A stretch of 64,000 nt of DNA, taken from positions 764,501 to 828,500 of the forward strand of contig NZ_CP049742.1 in assembly GCF_015482585.1 (NCBI RefSeq), given 5' to 3'. A program made the position numbers and the translations under genes. Below are positions 18,428 through 26,927 of the stretch, piece by piece. Numbering within the stretch: position 1 is the first letter of the stretch; each line of letters opens with the position of its first letter. The stretch comes from Mangrovibacillus cuniculi. GTDB taxonomy: Bacteria > Bacillota > Bacilli > Bacillales > R1DC41. The notes below the pieces were generated by a model. The model did no database searches. It worked only from the letters and a program-made list of their open reading frames with translations, and was not told where the DNA came from.

Positions 18428-18646
18428 TAATGATGTTAATTTTTCTAAATCAAATCCTATTACAGCTTCTCCATTTACAGCTACTACAGGTGTAGAAGAA
18501 GCACGATAGATTTCCGTTACTTCTTTAAACGCTTGTTGGTCTTCACGAATATTTTTTTCTGTGAATTTTATTCCTCTATCATTTAGGTACATTTTCACCA
18601 ATTGACATGGTGGACAATCTGGTTGTGAATAGACAATAATAGTCAA
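18407..18646 (-). CDS. Glutaredoxin-like protein (NrdH type)
   Basis: 79-aa thioredoxin-fold redoxin with the active-site SQPDCPPCQLVK (Cys11-x-x-Cys14) and the cis-proline segment ASSTPVVAVNG; the C-terminus EKLTSLLER closes the fold. NrdH-type redoxins supply electrons to ribonucleotide reductase or other thiol enzymes, but there is no nrd gene next to it here. Convergent overlap of 21 bp with the preceding gene. Confidence 0.82.
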   Translation of the reverse strand: MTIIVYSQPDCPPCQLVKMYLNDRGIKFTEKNIREDQQAFKEVTEIYRASSTPVVAVNGEAVIGFDLEKLTSLLERNSK

Positions 18647-18885
18647 ATTTTTTCTTCCTTTCTTTAATGAAATGTATAGAAGGTGAACTTTACTTAACAG
18701 GGGAATGACGAATGCTATGTATTTTTCCTTTCCATTCCTTCCTACTTCCTCTATAATAGCAAAGAAGGTAGCTCACCTAATAGAGAAATGCACTATTTCG
18801 TGATTGCATTTTTCAGTGGTAGGGAAGACTAATCGTATTAACTCCCACCTTTGTTAGTGGAGCGAAATTGAAAGGAGTTTTAGGC

Positions 18886-19140
18886 ATGTCGAAATTAATG
18901 GGGATCATCCAACGTTTAAAAGTAATGCAAGATGCGAAAGAAACGGGAGAGGTCCAACAACGTCGTTTTGAAGTAAACGGAAAAACACTTTGCCAAGTTA
19001 AGTATTTTCCAAACAATGATACATTTGAAGTAGAGGTTTTTGAAGACGATAAGCCTGCTCAAAAATATCAATTTGACGATATCGATATGGCATCGATTGA
19101 CATCTTTGAAATCGTTCAGGAAGAAGTTAATCCTGCATAA
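18886..19140 (+). CDS. ykuJ: YkuJ family protein
   Basis: 84-aa small globular protein matching B. subtilis YkuJ (MSKLMGIIQRL, RRFEVNGKTLCQVKYF, FDDIDMASIDIFE). Function unknown. An earlier ATG at 18868 is in frame, but AAAGGAG lies inside that stretch, 9 nt before 18886. It keeps its place downstream of ykuI as in B. subtilis. The 5' region has a small hairpin AAATGCA/TGCATTT (18786-18811). Confidence 0.8.
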   Translation: MSKLMGIIQRLKVMQDAKETGEVQQRRFEVNGKTLCQVKYFPNNDTFEVEVFEDDKPAQKYQFDDIDMASIDIFEIVQEEVNPA

Positions 19141-19185
19141 TTTTTCATACATTACATAATTGTACGTCCGTTATGTAAATTGCTT

Positions 19186-19234
19186 AAAGAGCTAGTTTAG
19201 AAAGGGTTTTTCCTTTCTAAACTAGCTCTTTTTT
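19186..19234 (+). terminator. Terminator of ykuJ
   Basis: About 20-bp stem AAAGAGCTAGTTTAGAAAGG with its complement, followed by T6. Confidence 0.9.
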
Positions 19235-19397
19235 AATGCAAGATGATGGATTGTAACTGTTCCTTATTTTACTGTTCCTATCATAAGTGCCCATAGATGG
19301 ATAGGCTTAAATCTATCAAAAGTAATAGTTCATTGTGGTAATATAGAAAATAAACTATTTCGATTTACGAAAAGAAACGGGAGTAGGAGTGAACGAC

Positions 19398-20879
19398 TTG
19401 AACCAACAAAACCAATCATCTAAGAGACCACTTATATTAGCTGCAGTAATGCTGGCTATGTTTATGGGAGCGGTAGAAGCAACCATTATTTCGACTGCTA
19501 TGCCATCTATTGTGGGTGATTTAGGTGGATTTCAATATTACAGCTGGGTATTTTCTGCGTATTTGTTAATGAATACAGTTACTATCTTAATTTACGGGAA
19601 ACTTTCTGATTTATATGGTAGAAAGCCGATTTTCACCATAGGGGTAGTATTGTTCCTATTAGGGAGTATTGGTTGTGGCTTTTCTTCTAGTATGCCGATG
19701 CTAATAGCATTTAGATTTCTACAAGGAATTGGAGCTGGTGCAGTGCTTCCAATAGCTACTACGATAGTAGGCGATCTATATTCACCAGAGGAAAGAGCTA
19801 AAATTCAAGGTTATTTGTCTAGTGTGTGGGGGATATCAGCTGTTAGTGGGCCGGCTATAGGTGGCATAATTGTACAAAGTATCGGCTGGCCGTTTGTCTT
19901 TTTTATTAATATTCCTATTGGGATTGTATCATTAGTTATTGTTCTAGTGTTCTTAAAAGAAACAAATAAAAAAGAAAGTATCCATCTAGATAAACTCGGT
20001 GCAATATTGTTAACTCTTTCTCTTGGCCTATTTATGTATGTGATCGTAGATGGTGGGATAAGATGGGGGTGGAATTCTGGTCTTACTTGGCTGTTACTAA
20101 TTTTTTCTTTTGTCTTATTAGGTGTTTTCCTTCTACACGAAAGAAAAGCAAAGGATCCTATGATGCCAGTAGAACTTTGGAAAAATCGTTCCATTTTTAT
20201 TGCAAACCAAGTTTCATTTTTCTCGGGATTATTATTGATTGGTTTATCTACTTTTTTACCCACTTATGTTCAAGGTGTTATGGGGAAAAGTCCAACGGTA
20301 GCAGGATTTACTTTAACAGCTATTTCCATTGGGTGGCCTATTGCTGCAACAATAGCAGGTCGATTGCTTTTAAGTTTAGGTTACTTTACTACTTCTATGA
20401 TAGGTGGAGGTGCACTTTTAATAGGTACGTTACTCTTCTTTTTTATGGAGCCAACCTATGGTCCTTTGTATGCAGGTTTTAGTTCTTTTTTTATTGGAGT
20501 AGGAATGGGGTTTACTTCAACGGCTTTTATCGTTACTATTCAAAATTCAGTTGGTTGGGAAAAAAGAGGTGTCGCTACAGCTACCAACTTATTTATGCGT
20601 AATTTAGGAAATACCATTGGAGCAGCATTTTTTGGGGGTATTGTTAACTTCCAATTATTACGCTACTTAAAGGATGCGGGTATTACAAATTTTGAAGGGG
20701 TAAATGTATTGTTTGGAGAAGGTACATCGGAGTTTAGTGCACTTGAGTTATCAGCGATTGGAGAAGGACTAGAAGTAGCTCTAGGAACTGTCTTTAACAT
20801 TCTTTTACTTTTTGCATTAACGTCTATTATTATTATCTATTTCTTACCTAGAAGGAGAAAAGAGAGGGAGGAACTATGA
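19398..20879 (+). CDS. MFS multidrug exporter, DHA2 (14-helix) family
   Basis: 493 aa with about 14 hydrophobic helices, as in EmrB/QacA-type H+ antiporters. Motif A is GKLSDLYGRKPIF, motif C lies in SAVSGPAIGGII, and helix 1 contains the DHA2 signature FMGAVEATIISTAMPSI. Substrate is unknown. GTG at 19389 overlaps the AGGAG site, so the TTG at 19398 is the better start. It overlaps ccpC by 4 bp (ATGA), a coupling not present at this locus in B. subtilis as I recall it. Confidence 0.85.
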   Translation: MNQQNQSSKRPLILAAVMLAMFMGAVEATIISTAMPSIVGDLGGFQYYSWVFSAYLLMNTVTILIYGKLSDLYGRKPIFTIGVVLFLLGSIGCGFSSSMPMLIAFRFLQGIGAGAVLPIATTIVGDLYSPEERAKIQGYLSSVWGISAVSGPAIGGIIVQSIGWPFVFFINIPIGIVSLVIVLVFLKETNKKESIHLDKLGAILLTLSLGLFMYVIVDGGIRWGWNSGLTWLLLIFSFVLLGVFLLHERKAKDPMMPVELWKNRSIFIANQVSFFSGLLLIGLSTFLPTYVQGVMGKSPTVAGFTLTAISIGWPIAATIAGRLLLSLGYFTTSMIGGGALLIGTLLFFFMEPTYGPLYAGFSSFFIGVGMGFTSTAFIVTIQNSVGWEKRGVATATNLFMRNLGNTIGAAFFGGIVNFQLLRYLKDAGITNFEGVNVLFGEGTSEFSALELSAIGEGLEVALGTVFNILLLFALTSIIIIYFLPRRRKEREEL

Positions 20880-21748
20880 CACATCCAGAGCATTTTTTTC
20901 TGTCAGTGCTTGCGGAAGAAGGTAATATGAGAAAAGCTGCAGAAAGATTATTTGTGTCACAACCTGCTTTGTCTCAAAGATTACAAACAATAGAAAAACA
21001 GTGGGGAACTAGTTTGTTTATTCGTTCGCCAAAAGGGTTAACGTTAACTCCTGCAGGAGAAATTGTGATTCAACATGCAAGAAATGTTTTGCAAGATGAA
21101 CAAAATGCGAAAGAATTATTGCAAACACTTCAATCTAGCGTACACGGAACACTAAAAATTGCCTGTGCTTCTATAGTAGGTCAGTACTGGCTTCCTTCAG
21201 CACTTAAACAATTTGTTCATAAGTATCCTCACGTAAAGATCTCTCTCTTAACTGGATGGAGTAGTGAGATGATGAAAGCTATTTATGAAGGGGATGTACA
21301 CCTAGCGATTGTAAGAGGTACTACAGATTGGAAAGGTCAAAAAATACACTTATTTAAAGACTCTCTTTATTTAGTAGACAAAGAGTTAACATCATTAGAA
21401 GAGTTGTCTATTACGGAGAGACCCTTCATCCAGTTTAAGAGCGATTCTACCTATTTTCGAGAAATTCAAGACTGGTGGCATAGACTCTATCAATCATCAC
21501 CCAAGCAAACAATTGTAGTAGATCAAATTGAAACGTGTAAACAACTTGCGTATAACGGAATAGGTTATGCAATTTTACCTTCTATTACATTGCATAATGC
21601 AGAGGAATCGGTATTTAAAACACCGTTATTAGATGAGAAGCAGGAACCTATTCAACGTGATACGTGGCTCATTGGGTATGAAAGTTCGTTTGAGTTACCA
21701 CAAGTACAAGTATTTGTACATACAGTCCAATCTTTTCTTCAAGAATAG
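20876..21748 (+). CDS. ccpC: LysR-type catabolite regulator CcpC
   Basis: 290-aa LysR regulator that is very close to B. subtilis CcpC: NMRKAAERLFVSQPALSQRLQTIEK forms the helix-turn-helix, and KISLLTGWSSEMM, ERPFIQFKSDSTYFREIQ.WWH and DQIETCKQ.A.NGIGYAILPS lie in the effector domain. CcpC represses citB and citZ (TCA cycle) and responds to citrate. It lies upstream of dapH as in B. subtilis, but is translationally coupled to an MFS exporter; GGGAGGAACT precedes its ATG. Confidence 0.9.
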   Translation: MTHPEHFFLSVLAEEGNMRKAAERLFVSQPALSQRLQTIEKQWGTSLFIRSPKGLTLTPAGEIVIQHARNVLQDEQNAKELLQTLQSSVHGTLKIACASIVGQYWLPSALKQFVHKYPHVKISLLTGWSSEMMKAIYEGDVHLAIVRGTTDWKGQKIHLFKDSLYLVDKELTSLEELSITERPFIQFKSDSTYFREIQDWWHRLYQSSPKQTIVVDQIETCKQLAYNGIGYAILPSITLHNAEESVFKTPLLDEKQEPIQRDTWLIGYESSFELPQVQVFVHTVQSFLQE

Positions 21749-21824
21749 AGATTGCTTGTCATTTACTCTTTCCTTTGTTAAAGTATGATTCAGAATACAT
21801 AGCATTTTATGAGGAGGCACATCA

Positions 21825-22535
21825 ATGAAAATGATGGATGCAAATGAAATTATTTCTTTTATTCAAAATAGTACGAAATCAACACCTGTAAAAGTATATG
21901 TCAAAGGGCAATTAGAAGGACTTTCTTTTGGTGAGAACGCAAAAGTTTTCCCAAGTGGAGATTCTGCAGTTGTATTTGGTGAGTGGGCTGAAATTCAAGA
22001 AGCATTAACAACTAATGCTTCAAAAATTGAAGACTATGTGGTTGAAAACGACCGTCGTAATTCTGCAATTCCTTTGCTAGATATGAAAAACATCAAAGCT
22101 CGCATTGAGCCAGGTGCAATTATTCGTGATCAAGTAGAGATTGGTGATAATGCAGTAATCATGATGGGTGCTTCTATCAATATTGGTTCCGTTATTGGTG
22201 AAGGTACAATGATTGATATGAACGTAGTATTAGGCGGTAGAGCCACTGTAGGTAAAAACTGCCACATTGGTGCGGGTTCCGTTCTTGCAGGTGTTATCGA
22301 GCCACCTTCTGCTTCACCAGTTATAGTGGAAGATGATGTAGTGGTAGGAGCAAATGCAGTAATCCTTGAAGGCGTTCGTGTTGGGAAAGGTGCTGTTGTA
22401 GCTGCTGGAGCAATCGTTGTAAACGACGTACCACCATACACAGTAGTTGCTGGTACTCCTGCTAAAGTCATCAAAGAGATTGATGAGAAAACAAAATCAA
22501 AAACAGAAATTAAACAAGAGCTTCGTCAACTGTAA
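21825..22535 (+). CDS. dapH: Tetrahydrodipicolinate N-acetyltransferase DapH
   Basis: 236-aa left-handed beta-helix acyltransferase. N-terminal DapH domain (about 1-85), then hexapeptide repeats (about 90-215) including [27 protein letters not shown] and the end [11 protein letters not shown]. It acetylates tetrahydrodipicolinate, the first committed step of the acetylase DAP pathway used for lysine and peptidoglycan. Strong GAGGAGG site. It is followed by its own terminator and then dapL; patA (149-1330) supplies the step between the two. Confidence 0.93.
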   Translation: MKMMDANEIISFIQNSTKSTPVKVYVKGQLEGLSFGENAKVFPSGDSAVVFGEWAEIQEALTTNASKIEDYVVENDRRNSAIPLLDMKNIKARIEPGAIIRDQVEIGDNAVIMMGASINIGSVIGEGTMIDMNVVLGGRATVGKNCHIGAGSVLAGVIEPPSASPVIVEDDVVVGANAVILEGVRVGKGAVVAAGAIVVNDVPPYTVVAGTPAKVIKEIDEKTKSKTEIKQELRQL

Positions 22536-22557
22536 GTAATTACAGTTGTATAAAGTT

Positions 22558-22606
22558 ATAAAAGCTGTCTATGTCAGATTTACACTTTGACGTGGACAGC
22601 TTTCGT
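22558..22606 (+). terminator. Hairpin between dapH and dapL
   Basis: AAAGCTGTC ... GACAGCTTT with inner pairing and CGTTTTAT after. It may be a leaky terminator, since dapL follows 65 bp later. Confidence 0.6.
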
Positions 22607-22670
22607 TTTATCCTCAGCTGGTTATTGTAGTAATATAAAGTAAAAATAGTTCAAGTTAGGGAGCGGTACC

Positions 22671-23783
22671 ATGAAATCATTATTAGATATTAGAAGAGAT
22701 CTTCATCAGATACCGGAATTCGGGTTTAAAGAATTTAAAACGCAACGTTATTTACTGCACTATATAAACAGCCTTCCTAGTGAGAAAATAGAAATCGTTC
22801 CATGGGAAACTGGCATATTCGTAAAGGTACATGGGAAAAATCCTTCCAAGACAATTGGTTATCGTGCAGACATTGATGGATTACCAATTACGGAACAGAC
22901 AGGATTGCCTTTCTTTTCTAAGCATGAAGGTGCCATGCATGCTTGTGGTCATGACTTTCATATGACGATCGCTCTGGGGATATTGACAGATATTGTAAAC
23001 AATCCGATTAATGATAATGTTGTCTTCTTTTTCCAACCTGCTGAAGAAGGGCCAGGTGGAGCTGAGCCAATGATGCAAGAAAAAATTGTTGAGAAGTGGA
23101 AACCAGATTTAATGATGGGACTTCATATTGCACCCGAATACCCTGTTGGTACAATTGCGACGAAACCAGGATTACTATTTGCAAACACCTCGGAATTATT
23201 TATTCACTTGACGGGTAAAGGTGGTCATGCAGCATATCCGCACCATACAAAAGATATGGTAGTTGTAGCTGCTAACTTGATTACGCAACTTCAAACCATC
23301 ATTTCTCGCAATGTGGATCCACTGGATTCTGCTGTTATTACTATCGGTAAAATGACAGCTGGGACGGTTCAAAATATCATTGCCGAGGAAGCGAGATTGG
23401 AAGGGACTATCCGAACTCTATCAGTCGAATCTATGCATAAAGTGAAAAATAGATTAACTACTCTATTAAAAGGTGTAGAAATCTCTTATGATTGTTCCAT
23501 TGATGTGGATTACGGTTGTATGTACTATGAGGTAAACAATGAAGAGAATGCAACGAGACAATTCATGGACTTTGTAGAAGCAAGGGAAGGTGCTACTTTA
23601 ATAGAATGTAAAGAAGCGATGACAGGGGAGGATTTTGGCTATATGCTAAAAGACATCCCAGGTTTCATGTTTTGGTTAGGAGTAGATTCACCATTTGGTT
23701 TACACCACGCTAAACTAAATCCAAATGAAGAAGCAATCCCATTTGCGGTGTCGTTGCTTACTGATTATATGAGAAGGGTATAA
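22671..23783 (+). CDS. dapL: N-acetyldiaminopimelate deacetylase DapL
   Basis: 370-aa M20 metallopeptidase-type deacetylase (YkuR family; this is not the aminotransferase also called DapL). Metal-site motifs are [25 protein letters not shown] and [12 protein letters not shown], and the dimerisation-domain motif is [16 protein letters not shown]. It removes acetate from N-acetyl-LL-DAP to give LL-DAP. GGGAGCGG ribosome site before the ATG. Confidence 0.9.
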   Translation: MKSLLDIRRDLHQIPEFGFKEFKTQRYLLHYINSLPSEKIEIVPWETGIFVKVHGKNPSKTIGYRADIDGLPITEQTGLPFFSKHEGAMHACGHDFHMTIALGILTDIVNNPINDNVVFFFQPAEEGPGGAEPMMQEKIVEKWKPDLMMGLHIAPEYPVGTIATKPGLLFANTSELFIHLTGKGGHAAYPHHTKDMVVVAANLITQLQTIISRNVDPLDSAVITIGKMTAGTVQNIIAEEARLEGTIRTLSVESMHKVKNRLTTLLKGVEISYDCSIDVDYGCMYYEVNNEENATRQFMDFVEAREGATLIECKEAMTGEDFGYMLKDIPGFMFWLGVDSPFGLHHAKLNPNEEAIPFAVSLLTDYMRRV

Positions 23784-23824
23784 TAGTACATTCTTAAATG
23801 GAATTTCATTAGACGCTGAAAGAA

Positions 23825-23861
23825 CAAAAAGATGTGCTTATTTTCATAGCACATCTTTTTT
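23825..23861 (+). terminator. Terminator of dapL
   Basis: AAAAAGATGTGCT-(loop)-AGCACATCTTTTTT. Confidence 0.9.
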
Positions 23862-23921
23862 AAAACTTGATTAATTGGCTTTTGAAACATTTTATATTCA
23901 GAGCTTTTGTTACTAAAATTT

Positions 23922-24086
23922 TCTCTAGGGATTGGAGCGGAAGGGGGCGACTCCGGCGGGATAAAAGCGGTAAGTCGAGACCCCACAGGAGCGCGTACTT
24001 TAGCGACGAGGAGGCTCGACACCGCCCCGCGGAACGCGTCTCCCTGGAGCGTAAATCCCTTTGCAGTCGTATTTATTAGATTTTGC
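23922..24086. repeat. GC-rich core of the MITE-like element
   Basis: A strikingly GC-rich block (about 23927-24069) in an AT-rich chromosome. It begins GGGATTGGAGCGGAAGGGGG, contains GTCGAGACCCCACAGGAGCG and GCGACGAGGAGGCTCG, and ends CCTGGAGCGTAAATCCC followed by TTTGCAGTCG, the end block seen in the other copies. It matches the two halves of the copy split by the IS at 44305-46020. The terminator hairpin module is missing. Open frames over it on both strands are artefacts of the low stop frequency. It fills most of the 306-bp gap between dapL and the mscS gene. Confidence 0.7.
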
Positions 24087-24089
24087 TTT

Positions 24090-24938
24090 TTATTGATTCT
24101 CTGTAGACGGGCTTTTATCAATGAACACTTGGTGTGGGAATGGGATTTCGATTCCGTTTGCATCAAGTGTTTCTTTTAATGTTTTACGTAAATCACGTTC
24201 TACAGCCCACTGTTCCATATTCTGTGTTTTAGAGATAATACGAATGACTACATCAGAAGCACCAAGAGATTGCACACCAATCACGTTTGGCCCTTCTACG
24301 ATACGACTGTCATTTGCTGCAAAAGTATTACATGCTTCTTGCATTACAGCAATCGCTTGGTCAATATTATCGTCATAGGAGATGCCAATATCTACTAAAG
24401 CACGCATATTGCCTCTAGAGTGGTTAGAAAGAGCTGTGATATCTCTATTGGGAATATAGTGTAACGTTCCATCAAATCCACGAACATGAGTGGTTTTTAA
24501 CCCTACTTGTTCCACAATACCGGAGAAAGATCCTGTTGTTACATAGTCCCCAACATCCATTTGCTTTTCTAATAAAATAAAGAACCCTGTTACAACATCA
24601 CTAACTAATCCTTGAGCACCGAACCCTACCGCTAAACCGACAATACCAGCACCAGCAAGAATCGCAGCAACTTGAATGCCGAAGACTTGAAGAACCGTTA
24701 CAAAAAAGACGAAGATCAGTACATATGTAAATATATTCTTTGTTAGACTTGCTAACGTTTTCGCGCGTCCTTTACTGATGTTTTCTTTTGCTTCATACTT
24801 TTCAAAAGCAGTGGCAATTACCTTGTTTCCAGCAGCTTTCACAATGGCAAACACAATATAAAGTCCGATAACTTTTAATAAGCCCAGTCCAATCATGACC
24901 AGGAGTCCTTGCCAGTCAAAATTTAAAATATCATTCAT
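24090..24938 (-). CDS. ykuT: Small-conductance mechanosensitive channel YkuT
   Basis: 282-aa MscS-family channel. Three N-terminal membrane helices, with the pore-lining Gly/Ala helix AAILAGAGIVGLAVGFGAQGLVSDVVTG, then the beta domain (VGDYVTTGSFSGIVEQVGLKTTHVRGFDGTLHYIPN) and the cytoplasmic alpha-beta cage. It releases osmolytes on hypo-osmotic shock. AAAGGA ribosome site 10 nt before ATG. Its position after dapL matches B. subtilis ykuT. Confidence 0.88.
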   Translation of the reverse strand: MNDILNFDWQGLLVMIGLGLLKVIGLYIVFAIVKAAGNKVIATAFEKYEAKENISKGRAKTLASLTKNIFTYVLIFVFFVTVLQVFGIQVAAILAGAGIVGLAVGFGAQGLVSDVVTGFFILLEKQMDVGDYVTTGSFSGIVEQVGLKTTHVRGFDGTLHYIPNRDITALSNHSRGNMRALVDIGISYDDNIDQAIAVMQEACNTFAANDSRIVEGPNVIGVQSLGASDVVIRIISKTQNMEQWAVERDLRKTLKETLDANGIEIPFPHQVFIDKSPSTENQ

Positions 24939-25166
24939 TGTTATCCATCCTTTCTACTTCGAGTACCTACATAAGGTAACATATATATTAGTATCAACTC
25001 AAAGACTATTAGATTATTCCCTGTTCTTAAAGGAATAAACATAAATATCAACTACACCTAAAGTCTGAAAATTTCTTTTCTTAGAAAAATATTGAAAAAT
25101 CTGTGGTAATTTATTTCGAAAGCCGTTATATTTATGTATACATTGTATTTTTGGGGGTGAGAAAGT

Positions 25167-26927
25167 ATGGAGATTTTTAAAAGGTTACAGTCATTCTATA
25201 TGCCATACAAAAAATTATTTATAACTTCATTGATTTTCATGTTTTTTGTTACTGGTATTACCGTTGTGTATCCAATCGTACTTCAAATGACAATAGACGA
25301 TGTCGTCTTAGGAGAACAATATGACTTAATTCCATACTTAGCTTTTGGTTTTGTTGGAATTATGATTGTGAAAGGTATAGGTACATTTGTGTATCAATAT
25401 ACAGGTGAGATGTTTGGGATTACATCTGTATATCGTCTAAGAAATGAGCTATATAAAAAGCTTCAATACTTACCTTATCGTTACTATGATAATGCAAAAA
25501 CAGGAGATTTAATGTCTCGTTTAACAGCAGATGTTGAAGGATTCCGTTTTTTCTTATCTTTTGGGTTCTCAGAACTAATCCGATTCTTTATTTTAATCCT
25601 ATCTGCATTTGCAGTAATGTTCTATTATTCTCCTTCATTAACATTCGTTACATTAGCTACGTTACCATTTTTAGCAGTCGCTGTGTATCGTTTTGATAAG
25701 CGAGTTCATCCAGCGTTTAGATCTATTAGAAAATCTTTTGGTCAATTAAATACAAACGTTCAAGAGAATATTAGTGGCATCAATACGGTAAAGTCATTGT
25801 CACGTGAGTCCTATCAAACAGGTAAATTTAATGATTCGAATGGTACGTATAAAGATAATTACATTTCCACATCGAATATTTGGGCGAAATTCTTCCCTTT
25901 AATGGAACTGTTAGGGAACTTAAGCATCGTTTTATTATTAGGTTATGGTGGTTATTTAGTAATTGAAGGTTCTTTACAGCTTGGTGAGCTAGTAGCATTC
26001 TATTCCTTAATTTGGTATATCATATGGCCAATCACAAACTTAGGTTTTGTTATCAACTTGTTCTCTCAGTCTAAAGCTTCTGGGGAGAGGCTTCTAGAAA
26101 TTCTAGATGCTGAGGAAGACATTCAAGATGCAAAAGATGCAGAAGAAGTTGAATCGTTAAAAGGGCATGTACAATTTACAAATGTGACACACAGATATCA
26201 TGGGTATGAAGAAAAAGCATTGTCTGATGTTTCCTTCACTGCACTACCTGGTCAAACCATCGGATTAATCGGTGCCACTGGATCTGGTAAAACAACGGTT
26301 ACTCAGTTGTTAGCAAGATATTATGAACCCGAAGAAGGTAGTATCTTAATTGATGGAAAGCCAACCGATGCTTATACATTGAATTCTTTGCGCAAAAATA
26401 TTGGATTTGTTATGCAGGAATCCTTTTTATTTTCTTCCTCCATTAAATCGAACATAGCGTACGGAAGACCAGGCGTAAGCATGGAAGACATTATAGAGGC
26501 TGCAAAAAGAGCAGATGCACATGAATTTATAATGGAATTACCAAAAGGGTATGACACGTTGTTAGGTGAGCGTGGACTTGGTTTATCAGGTGGACAGAAA
26601 CAAAGGATCGCTATCGCACGAGCAATTTGTACGGATCCAAGTATTCTAGTTCTCGATGACGCGACAAGTGCGGTTGATATGGAAACAGAACATACCATTC
26701 AACAAGCATTAAAAGAAGTAATGAAAGGCAGAACGACTTTTGTCATTGCACATAGAATCTCCTCTGTTAAGCAAGCTGACCAAATCTTAGTCTTTGATAA
26801 AGGTAGTATTGTAGAGAGGGGTACTCATGAAACATTGATTAACCAATCAGGACCATATAGACGTATCTATGATATTCAATTTAAGGATATGATCGAAGAA
26901 GAAGGTAGAAGGGAGGTTGCTAAATGA
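25167..26927 (+). CDS. yknU: ABC exporter half-transporter, degenerate-site subunit (YknU-like)
   Basis: 586 aa: six-helix exporter domain (about 1-320), then an ATPase domain with Walker A GATGSGKTT, canonical signature LSGGQKQR and Walker B ILVLDDATSAVD. The catalytic Glu after Walker B is replaced by Asp, the hallmark of the inactive site in heterodimeric exporters such as BmrCD. Length and partner match B. subtilis YknU/YknV, which lie in this part of the chromosome, although YheI/YheH-like paralogues cannot be ruled out. Strong GGGGGTGAGAAAGT site. It overlaps the partner gene by 4 bp. Substrate unknown. Confidence 0.8.
   Translation: MEIFKRLQSFYMPYKKLFITSLIFMFFVTGITVVYPIVLQMTIDDVVLGEQYDLIPYLAFGFVGIMIVKGIGTFVYQYTGEMFGITSVYRLRNELYKKLQYLPYRYYDNAKTGDLMSRLTADVEGFRFFLSFGFSELIRFFILILSAFAVMFYYSPSLTFVTLATLPFLAVAVYRFDKRVHPAFRSIRKSFGQLNTNVQENISGINTVKSLSRESYQTGKFNDSNGTYKDNYISTSNIWAKFFPLMELLGNLSIVLLLGYGGYLVIEGSLQLGELVAFYSLIWYIIWPITNLGFVINLFSQSKASGERLLEILDAEEDIQDAKDAEEVESLKGHVQFTNVTHRYHGYEEKALSDVSFTALPGQTIGLIGATGSGKTTVTQLLARYYEPEEGSILIDGKPTDAYTLNSLRKNIGFVMQESFLFSSSIKSNIAYGRPGVSMEDIIEAAKRADAHEFIMELPKGYDTLLGERGLGLSGGQKQRIAIARAICTDPSILVLDDATSAVDMETEHTIQQALKEVMKGRTTFVIAHRISSVKQADQILVFDKGSIVERGTHETLINQSGPYRRIYDIQFKDMIEEEGRREVAK

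Noticed and set aside
18786-18811. Hairpin AAATGCA/TGCATTT before ykuJ as an attenuator
   Set aside because: Short stem, and no alternative pairing or recognised leader motif; may be chance.
23765-24179. Several overlapping open frames on both strands after dapL
   Set aside because: They run through the GC-rich repeat core, where stop codons are rare, and have no ribosome sites or family resemblance.
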